DNA of 64,000 nt from Microbacterium sufflavum (GTDB taxonomy: Bacteria; Actinomycetota; Actinomycetes; Actinomycetales; Microbacteriaceae), in assembly GCF_023101165.1 (NCBI RefSeq), contig NZ_CP078076.1, forward strand, positions 1,736,001-1,800,000, given 5' to 3'. The notes under the pieces are model-generated. The model was not told the DNA's origin and ran no database searches. It worked only from the letters and a program-made list of their open reading frames with translations. The position numbers and the translations under genes are program-made. Below, piece by piece: positions 40,983 to 51,182 of this stretch (positions within the stretch are counted from its first letter, which is position 1; every line of letters starts with the position of its first letter).

Positions 40983-42152
40983 ATGCGGATCCTGCACACC
41001 TCGGACTGGCACATCGGCCGGACCTTCCACGGCAACTCCACGCTGGAGGCGCTCGCCGAGGTGCTCGCCGCCCTGACCGTCCAGGTCGAGCAGGAGGGGG
41101 TCGACGTCGTGGTCGTCGCGGGCGACGTCTTCGATTCGGCGACGCCGTCCGCCGCGGCGTACACGCTCCTCGGCGACGCGCTGGTGGCGCTGCACGCCAC
41201 GGGCGCGCGGGTCATCGTGACCAGCGGCAACCACGACTCGGCGGCGCGACTCGGCTTCCAGTCGCGGCTGCTGCGCGACGGCATCCATGTGCTGACCGAT
41301 CCGCTCGCGATCGGGCGGCCCGTCACGATCGCCGACGACCACGGCCCCGTGCACTTCTTCGGCATCCCGTACCTCGAGCCCGCCATCGTGCGGCAGCACT
41401 GGCCGGAGGGTGACGCCGACGGGCGGCAGCTGCGCACGCAGGCACAGACCATGGCCCATGCGATGCATCTCGTCCGCGCGGGGATGCAGGAGCACGACGG
41501 GCGCTCCGTCGCGATCGCCCACTGCTTCGCCGCGGGTGTCGAGCCCACCGAGGGCCTGGAGCGCGAGGTGCGCCAGGGCGGCCTCGATGTCGTGCCGCTG
41601 AGCGTGTTCGACGGTCCCGACTATGTGGCGCTCGGCCACATCCACGGGCGGCAGCAGGTGAGCGAGCGCGTGCGGTACGCCGGAGCGCCCCTGCACTACA
41701 GCTTCGGCGAGCAGCACAAGCCCCGAGGGTCCTGGCTCGTGGACCTCGACGCCGACGGGCTCGCCCGGGTCGAGTGGCGGGAGCTGCCGGTGCCGCGGCG
41801 TCTCGTCACGCTCACCGGCAGCTTCGCGGAGATCCTGTCCACGGAGAACGTCACCGCCCATGCCGACGACTGGGTGTGCGCGGTGTACACCGATGCCGTG
41901 CCGCAGTCCGAGCCCATGCGACGACTTCGCGAGGCGTACCCGCACTGCGCCATGGTGCAGCACCAGCCGATCGTCACGGGTGAGACGGAGGAGCACTCGT
42001 ACGCACAGCGCCTGCGCTCCGCGGTCACCGACGCCGACCGGATCGGGGCCTTCCTCGAGCACGTGCGCGCCGGGCAGGGCGCGACAGAGGTCGAGCGCGA
42101 GCTGATCCGCGAGGTGCTCGACGACCGCGTCCGAGCGGAGGCTCTCGTCTAG
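40983..42152 (+). CDS. sbcD: Exonuclease SbcD (Mre11-like nuclease)
   Basis: This 389-residue calcineurin-like phosphoesterase has the Mre11/SbcD metal motifs: MRILHTSDWHIGRTF, VVVAGDVFDSATPS, VTSGNHDSAARL, IAHCFAAG and YVALGHIHGRQQV. With SbcC it forms a dsDNA exonuclease/hairpin endonuclease for repair and replication-fork processing. The start is the ATG at 40983, where similarity begins. The sbcC ATG follows its TAG with no gap. Confidence 0.95.
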   Translation: MRILHTSDWHIGRTFHGNSTLEALAEVLAALTVQVEQEGVDVVVVAGDVFDSATPSAAAYTLLGDALVALHATGARVIVTSGNHDSAARLGFQSRLLRDGIHVLTDPLAIGRPVTIADDHGPVHFFGIPYLEPAIVRQHWPEGDADGRQLRTQAQTMAHAMHLVRAGMQEHDGRSVAIAHCFAAGVEPTEGLEREVRQGGLDVVPLSVFDGPDYVALGHIHGRQQVSERVRYAGAPLHYSFGEQHKPRGSWLVDLDADGLARVEWRELPVPRRLVTLTGSFAEILSTENVTAHADDWVCAVYTDAVPQSEPMRRLREAYPHCAMVQHQPIVTGETEEHSYAQRLRSAVTDADRIGAFLEHVRAGQGATEVERELIREVLDDRVRAEALV

Positions 42153-45149
42153 ATGCGTCTGCACCGCCTGGAGGTCGAGGGATTCGGACCCTTCCGCGCA
42201 CGCCAGATCGTCGACTTCGACGCGTTCGCCGACGACGGCATCTTCCTGATCGCCGGTCGCACGGGCGCCGGGAAGTCGAGCATCCTCGACGCCGTGTGCT
42301 TCGGCTTGTACGGCGGGGTGCCCCGGTACGAGGGTGGCGAGAAGCGGTTGCGCAGCGACCACTGCGAGCCGGACGACCCGTCGGAAGTGGTGGTCGAGTT
42401 CAGCACGCCGTCCGGCCGCTACCGTGTGACCCGGTCGCCGGAGTACCTCCGCCCCGCGCGCCGCGGTGGGGGCATGACGAAGCAGGCCGCAGCCGTCTCG
42501 CTCGAGGAGTCGACCGCATCGGGGTGGGTCGGCCGAGCGGCGCGCGCCGTCGATGTGGCACAGGAGCTCGATGAGATCCTCCAGCTGAGCAGGGAGCAGT
42601 TCCTGCAGGTGGTCCTGCTCGCGCAGAACCGGTTCTCGGAGTTCCTGCTGGCCGGAAGCCGGGACCGGCAGTCGCTGCTGCGGCGGCTGTTCGGCACCGA
42701 GCGCTTCGAAGACGTGCAGGCGCGCTTCGACGAGCGGCGCCGACAGGCCGAGCAGGCGCTGGGTTCGCGGCTGGCGACGGTCGTCGCGCGACTCGAGGAG
42801 GCCGAGCGCCTGGTGACGGACGCGGGCCTGGGCGGGGAGAACGGCGGCGGTGAGGACATCGGCGGCGAAACGACGGAGACCGCGACGACGCCCACTGTGC
42901 AGGATCGGCTCGACGCGCTCGGGCGCGCACTCGCTCGCGCCGAGTACCGCTCCGAGCGTCGGGCCTCGGAGCGTGCCGACGCCGAGCGGCGGTCGGCGGA
43001 GGCGGACGCGGCGCTGGCGGCGCGGCGGGAGGATCGCCGCGCCCAGGTCGAGCGCGACAGGGCACGCGCGGCCCTCGCCCGCCTCGACGCCGACGAGCCC
43101 CGGATCGCGGAGGCCAGGGTCGAGCTCGGGAACGCACGTGCCGCTGAGGCGCTGCGACCGACCATCGCGGCCGCGGCTCGCGCGCGTGAGGCCCTGGCGG
43201 AGGCTGTTGCAGGCGAATCGCGCGCCGCGGAGGAGTGGACGGCGTACGGCATCGAGGTGGACGACCTGGAGGCGTGGGTCACCGAGCGCCTGCGCGAGAT
43301 CGGCGGGTGGGAACGCGCGGTCGTGCTGGAGCGGCACGCGACCGAGCGCGACGCCGAGCAGCGGGCCGCGGAGGCCGATACGGCCTCGGCGCAGGCGCGG
43401 GTCGAGACGGCCGAGACCGAGCGCGACGCCCTTCCGGTCCAGCTCGCCGAGGTGGAGGCGGAGCGTGCCGCCGCCAGAGACCTCGCCGCGGGGCGACCGG
43501 GGCGGGAGGCCGCACTGCTCGCCGCGAAGGACCGGTGGGATGCCGCCAGGACGGCCGAGCGTCTCGCCGCGGCGTGCGACGCAGCGGAGGCCGAGCTCGC
43601 ACGGGTGACCTCGGAGCACGCGACGGCGCAGTCCCGGCTCGCGCAGCTGCGCCAGCGCCGCATGGACGGGATGGCGGGGGAGCTCGCCACGGCCCTGGTG
43701 GAGGGTGAGGCCTGCGCCGTCTGCGGCTCGACGGAGCATCCCGCGCCGGCCACCCACACCGACCCCGTCTCGGTCGACGACATCGCCCTGGCCGAGTCCG
43801 CCCGCGACGCGGCGGCGGCGGGGGAGCGCGCCGCCGGCGACACGTGCGCCGGGCTCCGTGCCGAGCTCGCGGCCGCGACGGCGAAGGCCGACGGACGCGA
43901 TCCTGAGCGCGCCGAGCGCGAGTACCGGACCGCCGAGGACGAGCACACCGCCGCGGTCGAGGCGGAGCAGCGAGCGGCAGAGCTCGAGGCCGTGCGCGCC
44001 GATCTTCTGGCTCGGAAGGAGCGTCAGGACTCCGAGGTCGCGACGGCCGCAGCGGCGCTGGCCCAGGCGCGCGAGCACCTGGCGCTGCTGGTGCAACGGA
44101 ACGGCGACGCGGACGAGCAGATCGCGCAGGCCCGTGGCGACGCGGGATCGGTCGCCGAGCGGATCGCCGAGACCACCGCCCGCACCGAGGTCGCCCGGCG
44201 GCTGGCGGACGCGCGCGCGGAGCGCTCTCGTCGAGAGAGGGCGGTCGTCGAGGCCGACCGGGAGCGCGATGCCGCGCTGCTCGCGTCGGTGTTCGCCGAG
44301 GTCTCGGATGCGGAGGAGGCTCTGCGCTCGTCGGCGGAGCAGGAGGCGCTCGACGCCCGCATCACTCAGCACACGGTGCAGCGGGAGAAGGAACGGGAGA
44401 TCCTGTTCGACCTCGAGCTGAAGACGCTGCCCGAGGAGCCGATCGACACCGCGGCCGCGGAACGCGTGTCGAGCGAGGCCCGGGCGCTCTGGTCGGCCGC
44501 CGTCGACGCCGCGACCGTCGCCGCTGGAGACGCCGCCCGGTTGTCCGGACTCCTCGCCGCGGCCGGGGACGAGCACGCGCGCACGGCCGAGGACGCGGCG
44601 GAGTTCGAGGTGCTGAAGAACCTCGCCGACACGATCGCCGGGCGCGGCGCGAACACCCGCAAGATGACGCTCGAGACCTTCGTGCTCGCCGCGGAGCTGG
44701 AGGAGATCGTCGAGGCGGCCAACCGTCGCCTGCACGACATGTCGGAGGGGCGTTACCAGCTGCGCCACTCCGACGCACTGGCGGCGCGAGGGGCCGCGTC
44801 GGGCCTCGGGATCGTGGTGGCCGACGCCTTCACCGGCCAGACCCGACCTCCGCAGTCGCTGTCCGGCGGCGAGACGTTCCTCACGTCGCTCGCCCTCGCG
44901 CTCGGACTCGCCGAGGTCGTCACTGCGCGCGCCGGAGGGATCCGCCTCGACACGCTGTTCATCGACGAGGGCTTCGGCTCACTCGACGGCGACACGCTCG
45001 ACATCGCCATGCGCACACTCGACGAACTGCGCCAGGGCGGTCGCACGGTGGGGGTGATCAGTCACGTGGAGGCCATGCAGGAGCAGATCCCCGCACAGCT
45101 CACCGTGCGGGCGCTGGCGAACGGTCCGAGCGTGATCGAGGCGCGCTGA
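42153..45149 (+). CDS. sbcC: Exonuclease subunit SbcC (Rad50-like SMC ATPase)
   Basis: This 998-residue Rad50-type ATPase has Walker A IAGRTGAGKSSILDA near residue 35, two long Ala/Glu/Arg-rich coiled coils, and a zinc hook CAVC (Cys521 and Cys524) at the tip between them. The C-terminal signature is QSLSGGETFLTSLALALGLAEV with Walker B LDTLFIDEGFGSLD. This is the complete head-coil-hook architecture. It starts at the base after the sbcD stop, as expected for the SbcCD complex. Confidence 0.95.
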   Translation: MRLHRLEVEGFGPFRARQIVDFDAFADDGIFLIAGRTGAGKSSILDAVCFGLYGGVPRYEGGEKRLRSDHCEPDDPSEVVVEFSTPSGRYRVTRSPEYLRPARRGGGMTKQAAAVSLEESTASGWVGRAARAVDVAQELDEILQLSREQFLQVVLLAQNRFSEFLLAGSRDRQSLLRRLFGTERFEDVQARFDERRRQAEQALGSRLATVVARLEEAERLVTDAGLGGENGGGEDIGGETTETATTPTVQDRLDALGRALARAEYRSERRASERADAERRSAEADAALAARREDRRAQVERDRARAALARLDADEPRIAEARVELGNARAAEALRPTIAAAARAREALAEAVAGESRAAEEWTAYGIEVDDLEAWVTERLREIGGWERAVVLERHATERDAEQRAAEADTASAQARVETAETERDALPVQLAEVEAERAAARDLAAGRPGREAALLAAKDRWDAARTAERLAAACDAAEAELARVTSEHATAQSRLAQLRQRRMDGMAGELATALVEGEACAVCGSTEHPAPATHTDPVSVDDIALAESARDAAAAGERAAGDTCAGLRAELAAATAKADGRDPERAEREYRTAEDEHTAAVEAEQRAAELEAVRADLLARKERQDSEVATAAAALAQAREHLALLVQRNGDADEQIAQARGDAGSVAERIAETTARTEVARRLADARAERSRRERAVVEADRERDAALLASVFAEVSDAEEALRSSAEQEALDARITQHTVQREKEREILFDLELKTLPEEPIDTAAAERVSSEARALWSAAVDAATVAAGDAARLSGLLAAAGDEHARTAEDAAEFEVLKNLADTIAGRGANTRKMTLETFVLAAELEEIVEAANRRLHDMSEGRYQLRHSDALAARGAASGLGIVVADAFTGQTRPPQSLSGGETFLTSLALALGLAEVVTARAGGIRLDTLFIDEGFGSLDGDTLDIAMRTLDELRQGGRTVGVISHVEAMQEQIPAQLTVRALANGPSVIEAR

Positions 45150-45155
45150 CGCGGG

Positions 45156-45713
45156 TCAGACCCCGTACTCGGCGCGGATGACGTCGCGCAGCTGGACGCT
45201 GCATCGCGCGACCGCGGCGCGCCAGTCGGTGAGGGCGCCGTCCTCGGCCTGATCGGAGACGGCACGGAACGCGCGGATCGGCACCCCGAACTGCCCGGCC
45301 ACCCAGATGTACGCGTAGGTCTCCATGTCGACGAGGGCGGCACCGGTGGGCCGGATGACCGCGGTCACCTCGGCGTCCTCCACGAAGTGGTCTCCGGTCG
45401 CGATCAGCACGCCGTCACGGCCGGTGCTCACGCGTGCGGGAAGCGACACGTGCTGGCCGGAGACGCCGTCGAGGTCGGTCACGTCGTGCTGGAATGCGGA
45501 GCCGATCTCGTGGACGGTGGCCTCGAGCCCCGGCTCGATGGCCCCCGCCGTTCCGACGACGACGACCTCGTCGTAGCGCCGGGCGTCGAGGGCGCGGGTG
45601 AGCGCGTAGGTGGCCTGCAGCTTGCCGGGGCCGGTGACCAGCCGGTCGAAGCCGTCGAGCTCGTCGGGGAAGGCGGACAGTTCGGACGCGAGCGCGGCGA
45701 CGAGGAGTTTCAC
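45156..45713 (-). CDS. 5'-methylthioadenosine/S-adenosylhomocysteine nucleosidase-like protein
   Basis: This 185-residue protein has the PNP/UDP phosphorylase-fold nucleosidase motifs: [65 protein letters not shown], with the Glu in VDMETYA and the Asp in SDQA as catalytic residues. It is somewhat shorter than E. coli Mtn (232), with the N-terminal region reduced. It would remove adenine from MTA or SAH; other nucleosides are possible. The ATG at 45713 faces the nadE gene. Confidence 0.82.
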   Translation of the reverse strand: MKLLVAALASELSAFPDELDGFDRLVTGPGKLQATYALTRALDARRYDEVVVVGTAGAIEPGLEATVHEIGSAFQHDVTDLDGVSGQHVSLPARVSTGRDGVLIATGDHFVEDAEVTAVIRPTGAALVDMETYAYIWVAGQFGVPIRAFRAVSDQAEDGALTDWRAAVARCSVQLRDVIRAEYGV

Positions 45714-45822
45714 TGCCTCATTCTCTCAGGTCTCGGCTGGATGCCGCGTGCGAGCGCCGCGCCGCCGCCCCGCCGCTGCGCGGAGGGAGGATACTGGGGC
45801 CAGGCGAAGAGCGGAGGATCAC

Positions 45823-46641
45823 GTGTCGTTGCAGAAGCAGATCGCGGAAGACCTGGGTGTCCGGCCCGACATCGACCCCGAGTCGGAGGTGGAGCGGAGG
45901 GTCGGCTTCCTCGCGGACTACCTGCGCACGACGGGTGCCAGGGGGTACGTGCTCGGCATCTCGGGCGGTCAGGACTCGACCCTCGCCGGCCGGCTCGCGC
46001 AGCTCGCGGTCGAGCGCGTGCGGGCCGAAGGCGGCGAGGCCACGTTCCTGGCGGTACGGCTGCCGTATCGCGTGCAGCACGACGCGGACGATGCGCAGGC
46101 CGCGCTCGACTACATCGCCCCGGACTCCTCGGTCGAGGTGAACATCCAGAACGGCGTCGACGGCGTGGAGCGCGACATCGAGGCGGCGGTCTCCGGCGAC
46201 ATCACCGACTTCAACCGCGGCAACATCAAGGCGCGACTGCGCATGGTGACGCAGTACGCCCTCGCGGGACACGACGGCCTGATCGTGATCGGCACCGACC
46301 ACGCGGCCGAGGCCGTGACGGGGTTCTACACGAAGTTCGGCGACGGCGCCGCGGACGTGCTGCCGCTGTCGGGCCTCACGAAGCGACAGGGCCGCTCGCT
46401 GCTGCAGTTCCTCGACGCGCCCGACCGGTTGGCGCTCAAGGTGCCCACGGCCGACCTCCTCGATGGCCAGCCCGGACGAGCCGACGAGGACGAGCTGGGG
46501 CTGACGTACGAGCAGATCGACGCGTTCCTGGAGGGGGAGGAGGTCGACCCTGACGTCGCCGGTCGCATCGAGTCGCGCTACCTCGCGACCCAGCACAAGC
46601 GCCACCTCCCCGTCACTCCCGACGACACCTGGTGGCGCTGA
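45823..46641 (+). CDS. nadE: NH3-dependent NAD+ synthetase
   Basis: This 272-residue enzyme amidates deamido-NAD+ to NAD+. The ATP-pyrophosphatase loop is [16 protein letters not shown] (near residue 45), and other family blocks are [81 protein letters not shown] and the C-terminal [14 protein letters not shown]. There is no glutaminase domain, so ammonia is the nitrogen source. The GTG at 45823 has GGAGGA seven bases upstream. Confidence 0.95.
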   Translation: MSLQKQIAEDLGVRPDIDPESEVERRVGFLADYLRTTGARGYVLGISGGQDSTLAGRLAQLAVERVRAEGGEATFLAVRLPYRVQHDADDAQAALDYIAPDSSVEVNIQNGVDGVERDIEAAVSGDITDFNRGNIKARLRMVTQYALAGHDGLIVIGTDHAAEAVTGFYTKFGDGAADVLPLSGLTKRQGRSLLQFLDAPDRLALKVPTADLLDGQPGRADEDELGLTYEQIDAFLEGEEVDPDVAGRIESRYLATQHKRHLPVTPDDTWWR

Positions 46642-46730
46642 GGCGTCGAGGGAAGGGCGCGGTCGCGCTCGCTTTCGCCCGTGTCGGATGCCGCGGATAG
46701 TGTCGAAGCATCCGAGAGAACGGGAGAATC

Positions 46731-49700
46731 GTGCGGATCGACACGGAGGCGCAGCGGGTCGTCTGGAGCGCGAGCGACCTCAAGGCGGCGGCGGAGTGCG
46801 AGTTCGCCTGGTGTCGAGCGATCGACGCGAAGCTCGGCCGCGTGCCGGTGGTCGAGGAGCCGGAGGATGCGACGCTGCAGCGGGCCGCGCAGCTGGGAGA
46901 CGTGCACGAGCAGAACGTGCTCGACCGGTACCTGAGCGAGCTCGGGCGGGAGCGGGTGCACCGCGTCGACAAGATCCGCTCGAACGATCCTGAAGCTCTG
47001 GCCGCGGCCGTCGGCGAGACGATCGAGGCCCTGCGCTCCGACGCGCTGGTGGTGTTCCAGGCGGCGTTCGCGACGGAGGACTTCGTCGGCTTCGCGGACT
47101 TCCTGCGCAAAGACGCCGACGGGCGGTGGCGCGTGCAGGACTCCAAGCTGGCGCGGAAAGCCCGCGTCACGGCGCTCATGCAGCTCGCGGCATATGTCGA
47201 TCAGCTCGATCGCCTCGGCATCCCCCGGGCCGACGAGGTCGACCTCATCCTGGGCGACCACAGCGTCAGCACGCACGCGGTTGACGACCTGCTGCCGCTG
47301 TTCCGGGTGCGTCGGGCGCGGCTGCGCGCGCTCATCGCGGATCGGGCCGTGGCCGAGGGGCAGGAGGGAGAGCCGCTGGCGTGGGGCGACGACCGCGGCG
47401 ATCTCCGCATCGTGGCGTGCGGACGCTGTGCGACGTGCGAGGAGCAGGTGATCGCCCACCGCGACCTGCTGATGGTCGCGCGGATGCGGCCCGTCCAGCG
47501 CGCGCGGCTGCGCGCGGCGGGCATCGAGACGATCGACGACCTGGCCGCGGCGTCCGGAGCCCCGGAGGGCATGAACGTCGACACGTTCGAGAACCTCCGG
47601 TCGCAGGCGAAGCTCCAGCTCCGCGCCGATGCCGAGGGGGTACCGACGTACGACGTGCACTACGCCCCTGCGATCCACACGCTGCCGGTACCGAGCCACG
47701 GCGACATCTTCTTCGACTTCGAGGGAGACCCGCTGTACACCGAACCCGCCCCAGACGGAGAGTCGGAGTGGGGCATCGACTACCTGTTCGGGTGGGTCGA
47801 CAACGCCGATCAGTACACCGCGCTGTGGGCGCACACGTTCGCCGAGGAGCGCCAGGCGCTGGAGACGTTCCTCGATTTCGTGAAGCTCCGCAGGGCCGCG
47901 CACCCGGGCATGCACATCTACCACTACGCGCCGTACGAGACGTCGCACCTGGTCGCGATGGCCGCCCGCCACGGAGTCCGCGAGGGCGAGGTGGACCGGT
48001 TGCTGCGCGAGGGCGTGTTCGTCGATCTGTATCCGCTGGTGCTGCGCACGGTCCGCGTGGGGTCGCGCTCCTACTCGATCAAGAAGCTCGAGCCGCTCTA
48101 CATGGGCGACGACGTGCGCACGAGCGACGTGCAGAAGGGCGACGACTCGATCGTGCAGTACGTGGCCGCGCGGGAGCTGGCGGCGGCGGGCGCGCAGGCG
48201 GAGGCCGACGCGGTGTTCGCCGACCTCGCCGACTACAACCGCTACGACTGCGTGTCGACGAGGCGGCTGCGCAACTGGCTGATCGAGATCGCGCGCCGAG
48301 AGGGGGTGACGCCGGCGCCTCCGGACGACGCCGACGAGGTGATCTACGAGCCGTCGCCTCGCTCGCTGGCCCTGCTCGGTGATGCCGAGAGGGACGTGGA
48401 GGCCGGCGGCGACGGGCTCGTGCATCGGATCGCGGCGGCGGCGATCGACTACTTCCCCCGGGAGGCGAAGAGCTTCTGGGTGTCGCACTTCCAGCGACTC
48501 CGCGAGCCGGTGACCATGTGGGATGGCACGCGCGACGTGGTCAAGGTCGATGCGCCATCCTCGCGCGTGCGGAGCGACTGGAGCATCGGCGAGGGCCGGA
48601 GGGTCATGTCGCGCGAGGTCGAGATCCGGGGTGAGGTGTCACCGGGCACGACCCTCGGCCCCGGCGCTCAGCCGTTCGCGCTGTACGACGCGCCGGCGCC
48701 GTTCGACACCGAGGTGCCGTCGCGCGCCGTGCACGTGCCGCACACCGTGAGCGTGCGGGATGTGCTCGACGACGGCTATCTGATCGTCGAGTCGGCGGTG
48801 CAGGGGCAGACGTGGGACGAGCTGCCTGTCGCCCTCACCCCGGCCGCGCCCCCGCGGGTGGTGTCGCTGCAACAGGCGATCGACGAGTGGGCCGATGCGG
48901 TGCATGCGGCCGCCCCGGGGTTCCCCGACGATGCGGCGACCGACATCATCCGGCGGCGCCCGCCTCGCACGGTCTCCGGGGCTCCGCTGCCGGAGCCGGG
49001 GAGCGACACGATCGACGCGATCGTCCGCGGGGTCCTCGACCTCGATCGCAGCTACCTCGCCGTGCAGGGCCCTCCCGGTACGGGCAAGACGTACACGGGA
49101 TCGCGGGTCATCGCGCGTCTGGTGAACGAGCACGGCTTCCGGGTCGGCGTGGTAGCGCAGTCGCACGCCATCATCGAGACGCTGTTGGAGCGGATCGTGG
49201 CCGACGGCGTCGCGCCCGCTCAGGTCGCGAAGGCCCCGAAAGACGACAGCGGCGATCCTTCGTACACTGTCATCCCCAAGAACGGCATGGCGGCGTTCCT
49301 CGCCGAGCACGAGCGTGAGGGGGCCGTGGTCGGCGGGACGGCGTGGGACTTCAGCAACACGCAGCGCGTGGCGCGCGGGGGCCTCGACCTCCTGGTGATC
49401 GATGAGGCGGGACAGTTCTCGCTCGCGTCGACGATCGCGGTCGCAGCCGCAGCGCAACGGCTGCTTCTCCTGGGCGATCCGCAGCAGCTTCCGCAGGTGA
49501 GTCAGGGGGCGCACCCCGAGCCGGTCGACACGTCCGCGCTCGGATGGGTGATGGACGGCGATCCCGTCGTACGACCGGAGTACGGCTACTTCCTGGCGCA
49601 GTCGTGGCGCATGCATCCGTTCGTGGCCGCCCCGGTGTCGCAGCTCGCGTACGCCGGCAAGCTCGCGTCTGCGCAAGGTACCGAGCGGCGGTCGATCGAG

Positions 49701-50210
49701 GGCGTCGACCCGGGGCTGCACATCGTCCCCCTGCGCCATCGCGGCAACGCGACCCAGTCGCCCGAGGAGGCTGCGGAGGTCGTCCGCATCGTGCGGGACC
49801 TGGTCGGTCGCCCCTTCCGCGACAACGATCCGGCGGGCTCCGCGCGGCCGCTCACCCCGGCGGACATCATCGTGGTCGCGCCGTACAACGCCCAGCGTCA
49901 GCTGGTGCACGACGCGCTCGAGGCGGCGGGCTTCGGTGAGGTGCCGGTGGGCACGGTCGACAACTTCCAGGGCAAGGAGGCCGTGGTCTCCATCACCTCA
50001 CTCGCGGCGTCGAGCGGCCGCGACGCGCCCCGGGGGCCGGAGTTCCTGCTGCTGCAGAACCGGCTGAACGTCGCGATCTCGCGCGCCCAGGTGCTGGCCT
50101 ACCTCATCCACTCGCCCGCGCTGCTCGACGATCTGCCCTACACGCCCGAGGGCGTCGCGCGGCTGAGCGCCTTCGCGCGGCTCGTGGGTGCGGCGGAGGA
50201 GGACTCATGA
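46731..50210 (+). CDS. TM0106-family RecB-like nuclease fused to SF1 helicase
   Basis: This 1159-residue protein has three parts. The N-terminal TM0106/RecB (Cas4-like) nuclease has ASDLKAAAECEFAWC and CGRCATC cysteines that could hold an Fe-S cluster, and VQDSKLARKAR with the QDxK-type nuclease Lys. The middle DEDD/RNase H-like domain has IFFDFEGDP, HYAPYET and YNRYDC acidic motifs. The C-terminal SF1 DNA2/UPF1-like helicase has GPPGTGKT near residue 780, VIDEAGQF near 892, LLGDPQQLPQV, TVDNFQGKEA and NRLNVAISRAQ. It probably unwinds and degrades DNA in repair or defence; the substrate is untested. The GTG at 46731 follows GGGAGA. Confidence 0.88.
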   Translation: MRIDTEAQRVVWSASDLKAAAECEFAWCRAIDAKLGRVPVVEEPEDATLQRAAQLGDVHEQNVLDRYLSELGRERVHRVDKIRSNDPEALAAAVGETIEALRSDALVVFQAAFATEDFVGFADFLRKDADGRWRVQDSKLARKARVTALMQLAAYVDQLDRLGIPRADEVDLILGDHSVSTHAVDDLLPLFRVRRARLRALIADRAVAEGQEGEPLAWGDDRGDLRIVACGRCATCEEQVIAHRDLLMVARMRPVQRARLRAAGIETIDDLAAASGAPEGMNVDTFENLRSQAKLQLRADAEGVPTYDVHYAPAIHTLPVPSHGDIFFDFEGDPLYTEPAPDGESEWGIDYLFGWVDNADQYTALWAHTFAEERQALETFLDFVKLRRAAHPGMHIYHYAPYETSHLVAMAARHGVREGEVDRLLREGVFVDLYPLVLRTVRVGSRSYSIKKLEPLYMGDDVRTSDVQKGDDSIVQYVAARELAAAGAQAEADAVFADLADYNRYDCVSTRRLRNWLIEIARREGVTPAPPDDADEVIYEPSPRSLALLGDAERDVEAGGDGLVHRIAAAAIDYFPREAKSFWVSHFQRLREPVTMWDGTRDVVKVDAPSSRVRSDWSIGEGRRVMSREVEIRGEVSPGTTLGPGAQPFALYDAPAPFDTEVPSRAVHVPHTVSVRDVLDDGYLIVESAVQGQTWDELPVALTPAAPPRVVSLQQAIDEWADAVHAAAPGFPDDAATDIIRRRPPRTVSGAPLPEPGSDTIDAIVRGVLDLDRSYLAVQGPPGTGKTYTGSRVIARLVNEHGFRVGVVAQSHAIIETLLERIVADGVAPAQVAKAPKDDSGDPSYTVIPKNGMAAFLAEHEREGAVVGGTAWDFSNTQRVARGGLDLLVIDEAGQFSLASTIAVAAAAQRLLLLGDPQQLPQVSQGAHPEPVDTSALGWVMDGDPVVRPEYGYFLAQSWRMHPFVAAPVSQLAYAGKLASAQGTERRSIEGVDPGLHIVPLRHRGNATQSPEEAAEVVRIVRDLVGRPFRDNDPAGSARPLTPADIIVVAPYNAQRQLVHDALEAAGFGEVPVGTVDNFQGKEAVVSITSLAASSGRDAPRGPEFLLLQNRLNVAISRAQVLAYLIHSPALLDDLPYTPEGVARLSAFARLVGAAEEDS

Positions 50211-51010
50211 CGCCGACCGATGCGCGGCCGAGTGCCGACGGCATACCCGCGGCAGAAGACGTCCTCCGTGCCGCCGCCGGGTGGGCGTGGTTCCCGCGGG
50301 GAAGCGAGCACGTCCGCGACGACCTGCTCCTCGTGCGCTACCCGGAGCGCTTCGGGGGCGGGGTGCGCGGCTCGCAGGTGTCGTCGACGCGTTCCGCCGC
50401 GGAGGTCGTGGAGCGGGCGCTGGAGCGCGTGGAGGCCTGGGGCGAGACCGTCTTCACGTTCTGGACGAACCCGGCCGACGAGCCCGACCTCGAAGAGGAG
50501 CTGGTGGGCCGCGGGGCCGAGCACGTCGACACCGTCACGGTGTTCGCCCGTCCGACGACTGAGGGCGCGGTCGATGTGCCGCCGGGCGTCTCGGTCGAGG
50601 TCGTGCGCACGGTCGACCAGCTTCGGGAGGTGGATGACATCAACGTCCCCGTCTGGGAGCAACGGCCGCTCGACGGCGACGAGCTTCGCGCCGAGTTCGC
50701 GGAGCTGACGGCCGCCCTCGATGCGGGCACCGGGTTCCGGGTGCTGGGTCGCATCGACGGTCGCGCGGTGAGCACGGGCGGGTGCACGATCGTCGACGGG
50801 TTCACGCGACTGTGGGGTGCGGCGACCCTCGACGGCGACCGAGGGCGTGGTGCCTATCGGGCCGTGCTCGCGGAGCGGCTGCGGGAGAGCGCGGCGCGCG
50901 GTGCGGCGACCGCGCTGGTCAAGGGCCGCGTCGCGACCTCGGCGCCGATCCTCGCCAGGGCCGGATTCACGCGGTACGGAGACGAGCGCGCGTACCGCCT
51001 GACGCGCTGA
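50207..51010 (+). CDS. GNAT-family acetyltransferase, two-domain
   Basis: This 267-residue protein has a C-terminal GNAT domain (FRVLGRIDGRAVSTGGCTIVDGFTRLWGAATLDGDRGRGAYRAVLAERLRESAARGAATALVKG, with the acetyl-CoA loop D-x-G-R-G-x-Y). Its degenerate N-terminal half is of the same kind seen in many actinobacterial acetyltransferases. The substrate is unknown. It overlaps the helicase-nuclease gene by ATGA and so is co-translated with it. A degenerate repeat follows. Confidence 0.83.
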   Translation: MTPTDARPSADGIPAAEDVLRAAAGWAWFPRGSEHVRDDLLLVRYPERFGGGVRGSQVSSTRSAAEVVERALERVEAWGETVFTFWTNPADEPDLEEELVGRGAEHVDTVTVFARPTTEGAVDVPPGVSVEVVRTVDQLREVDDINVPVWEQRPLDGDELRAEFAELTAALDAGTGFRVLGRIDGRAVSTGGCTIVDGFTRLWGAATLDGDRGRGAYRAVLAERLRESAARGAATALVKGRVATSAPILARAGFTRYGDERAYRLTR

Positions 51011-51150
51011 CCCGCTGTGGTGGTGCCGTGCTCACGCGCTGACGCGCTGCCATGCTCGCGCGGTGCCGTGCTGACGCGCTGCCGCGCTGCTGTGCTCCCG
51101 CGCTGTCGTGCTGACGCGCTGCCGTGCTGCCGTGCTCACGCGCTGACGTA
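51011..51150. repeat. Degenerate GCTG-rich repeat array
   Basis: About 140 bases are built almost entirely from variants of GCTGACGCG, GCTGCCGTG and GTGCTCACGCG, repeated roughly every ten bases. The run begins at the acetyltransferase stop and ends before the upp terminator region. No open frame or hairpin explains it. Confidence 0.7.
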
Positions 51151-51182
51151 GCCTCGGGCCGCCCGGGGTCGGGCCGCCCGGG

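Noticed and set aside
40893..44768. A 1291-codon minus-strand open frame
   Set aside because: It mirrors sbcC and sbcD, whose motifs are complete on the plus strand. Its composition is that of an antisense frame.
46578..48488. A 636-codon minus-strand open frame
   Set aside because: It is antisense to the TM0106-family nuclease-helicase and shows no family features.
51011..51150. CRISPR array
   Set aside because: The repeats are degenerate, about ten bases long and lack unique spacers.
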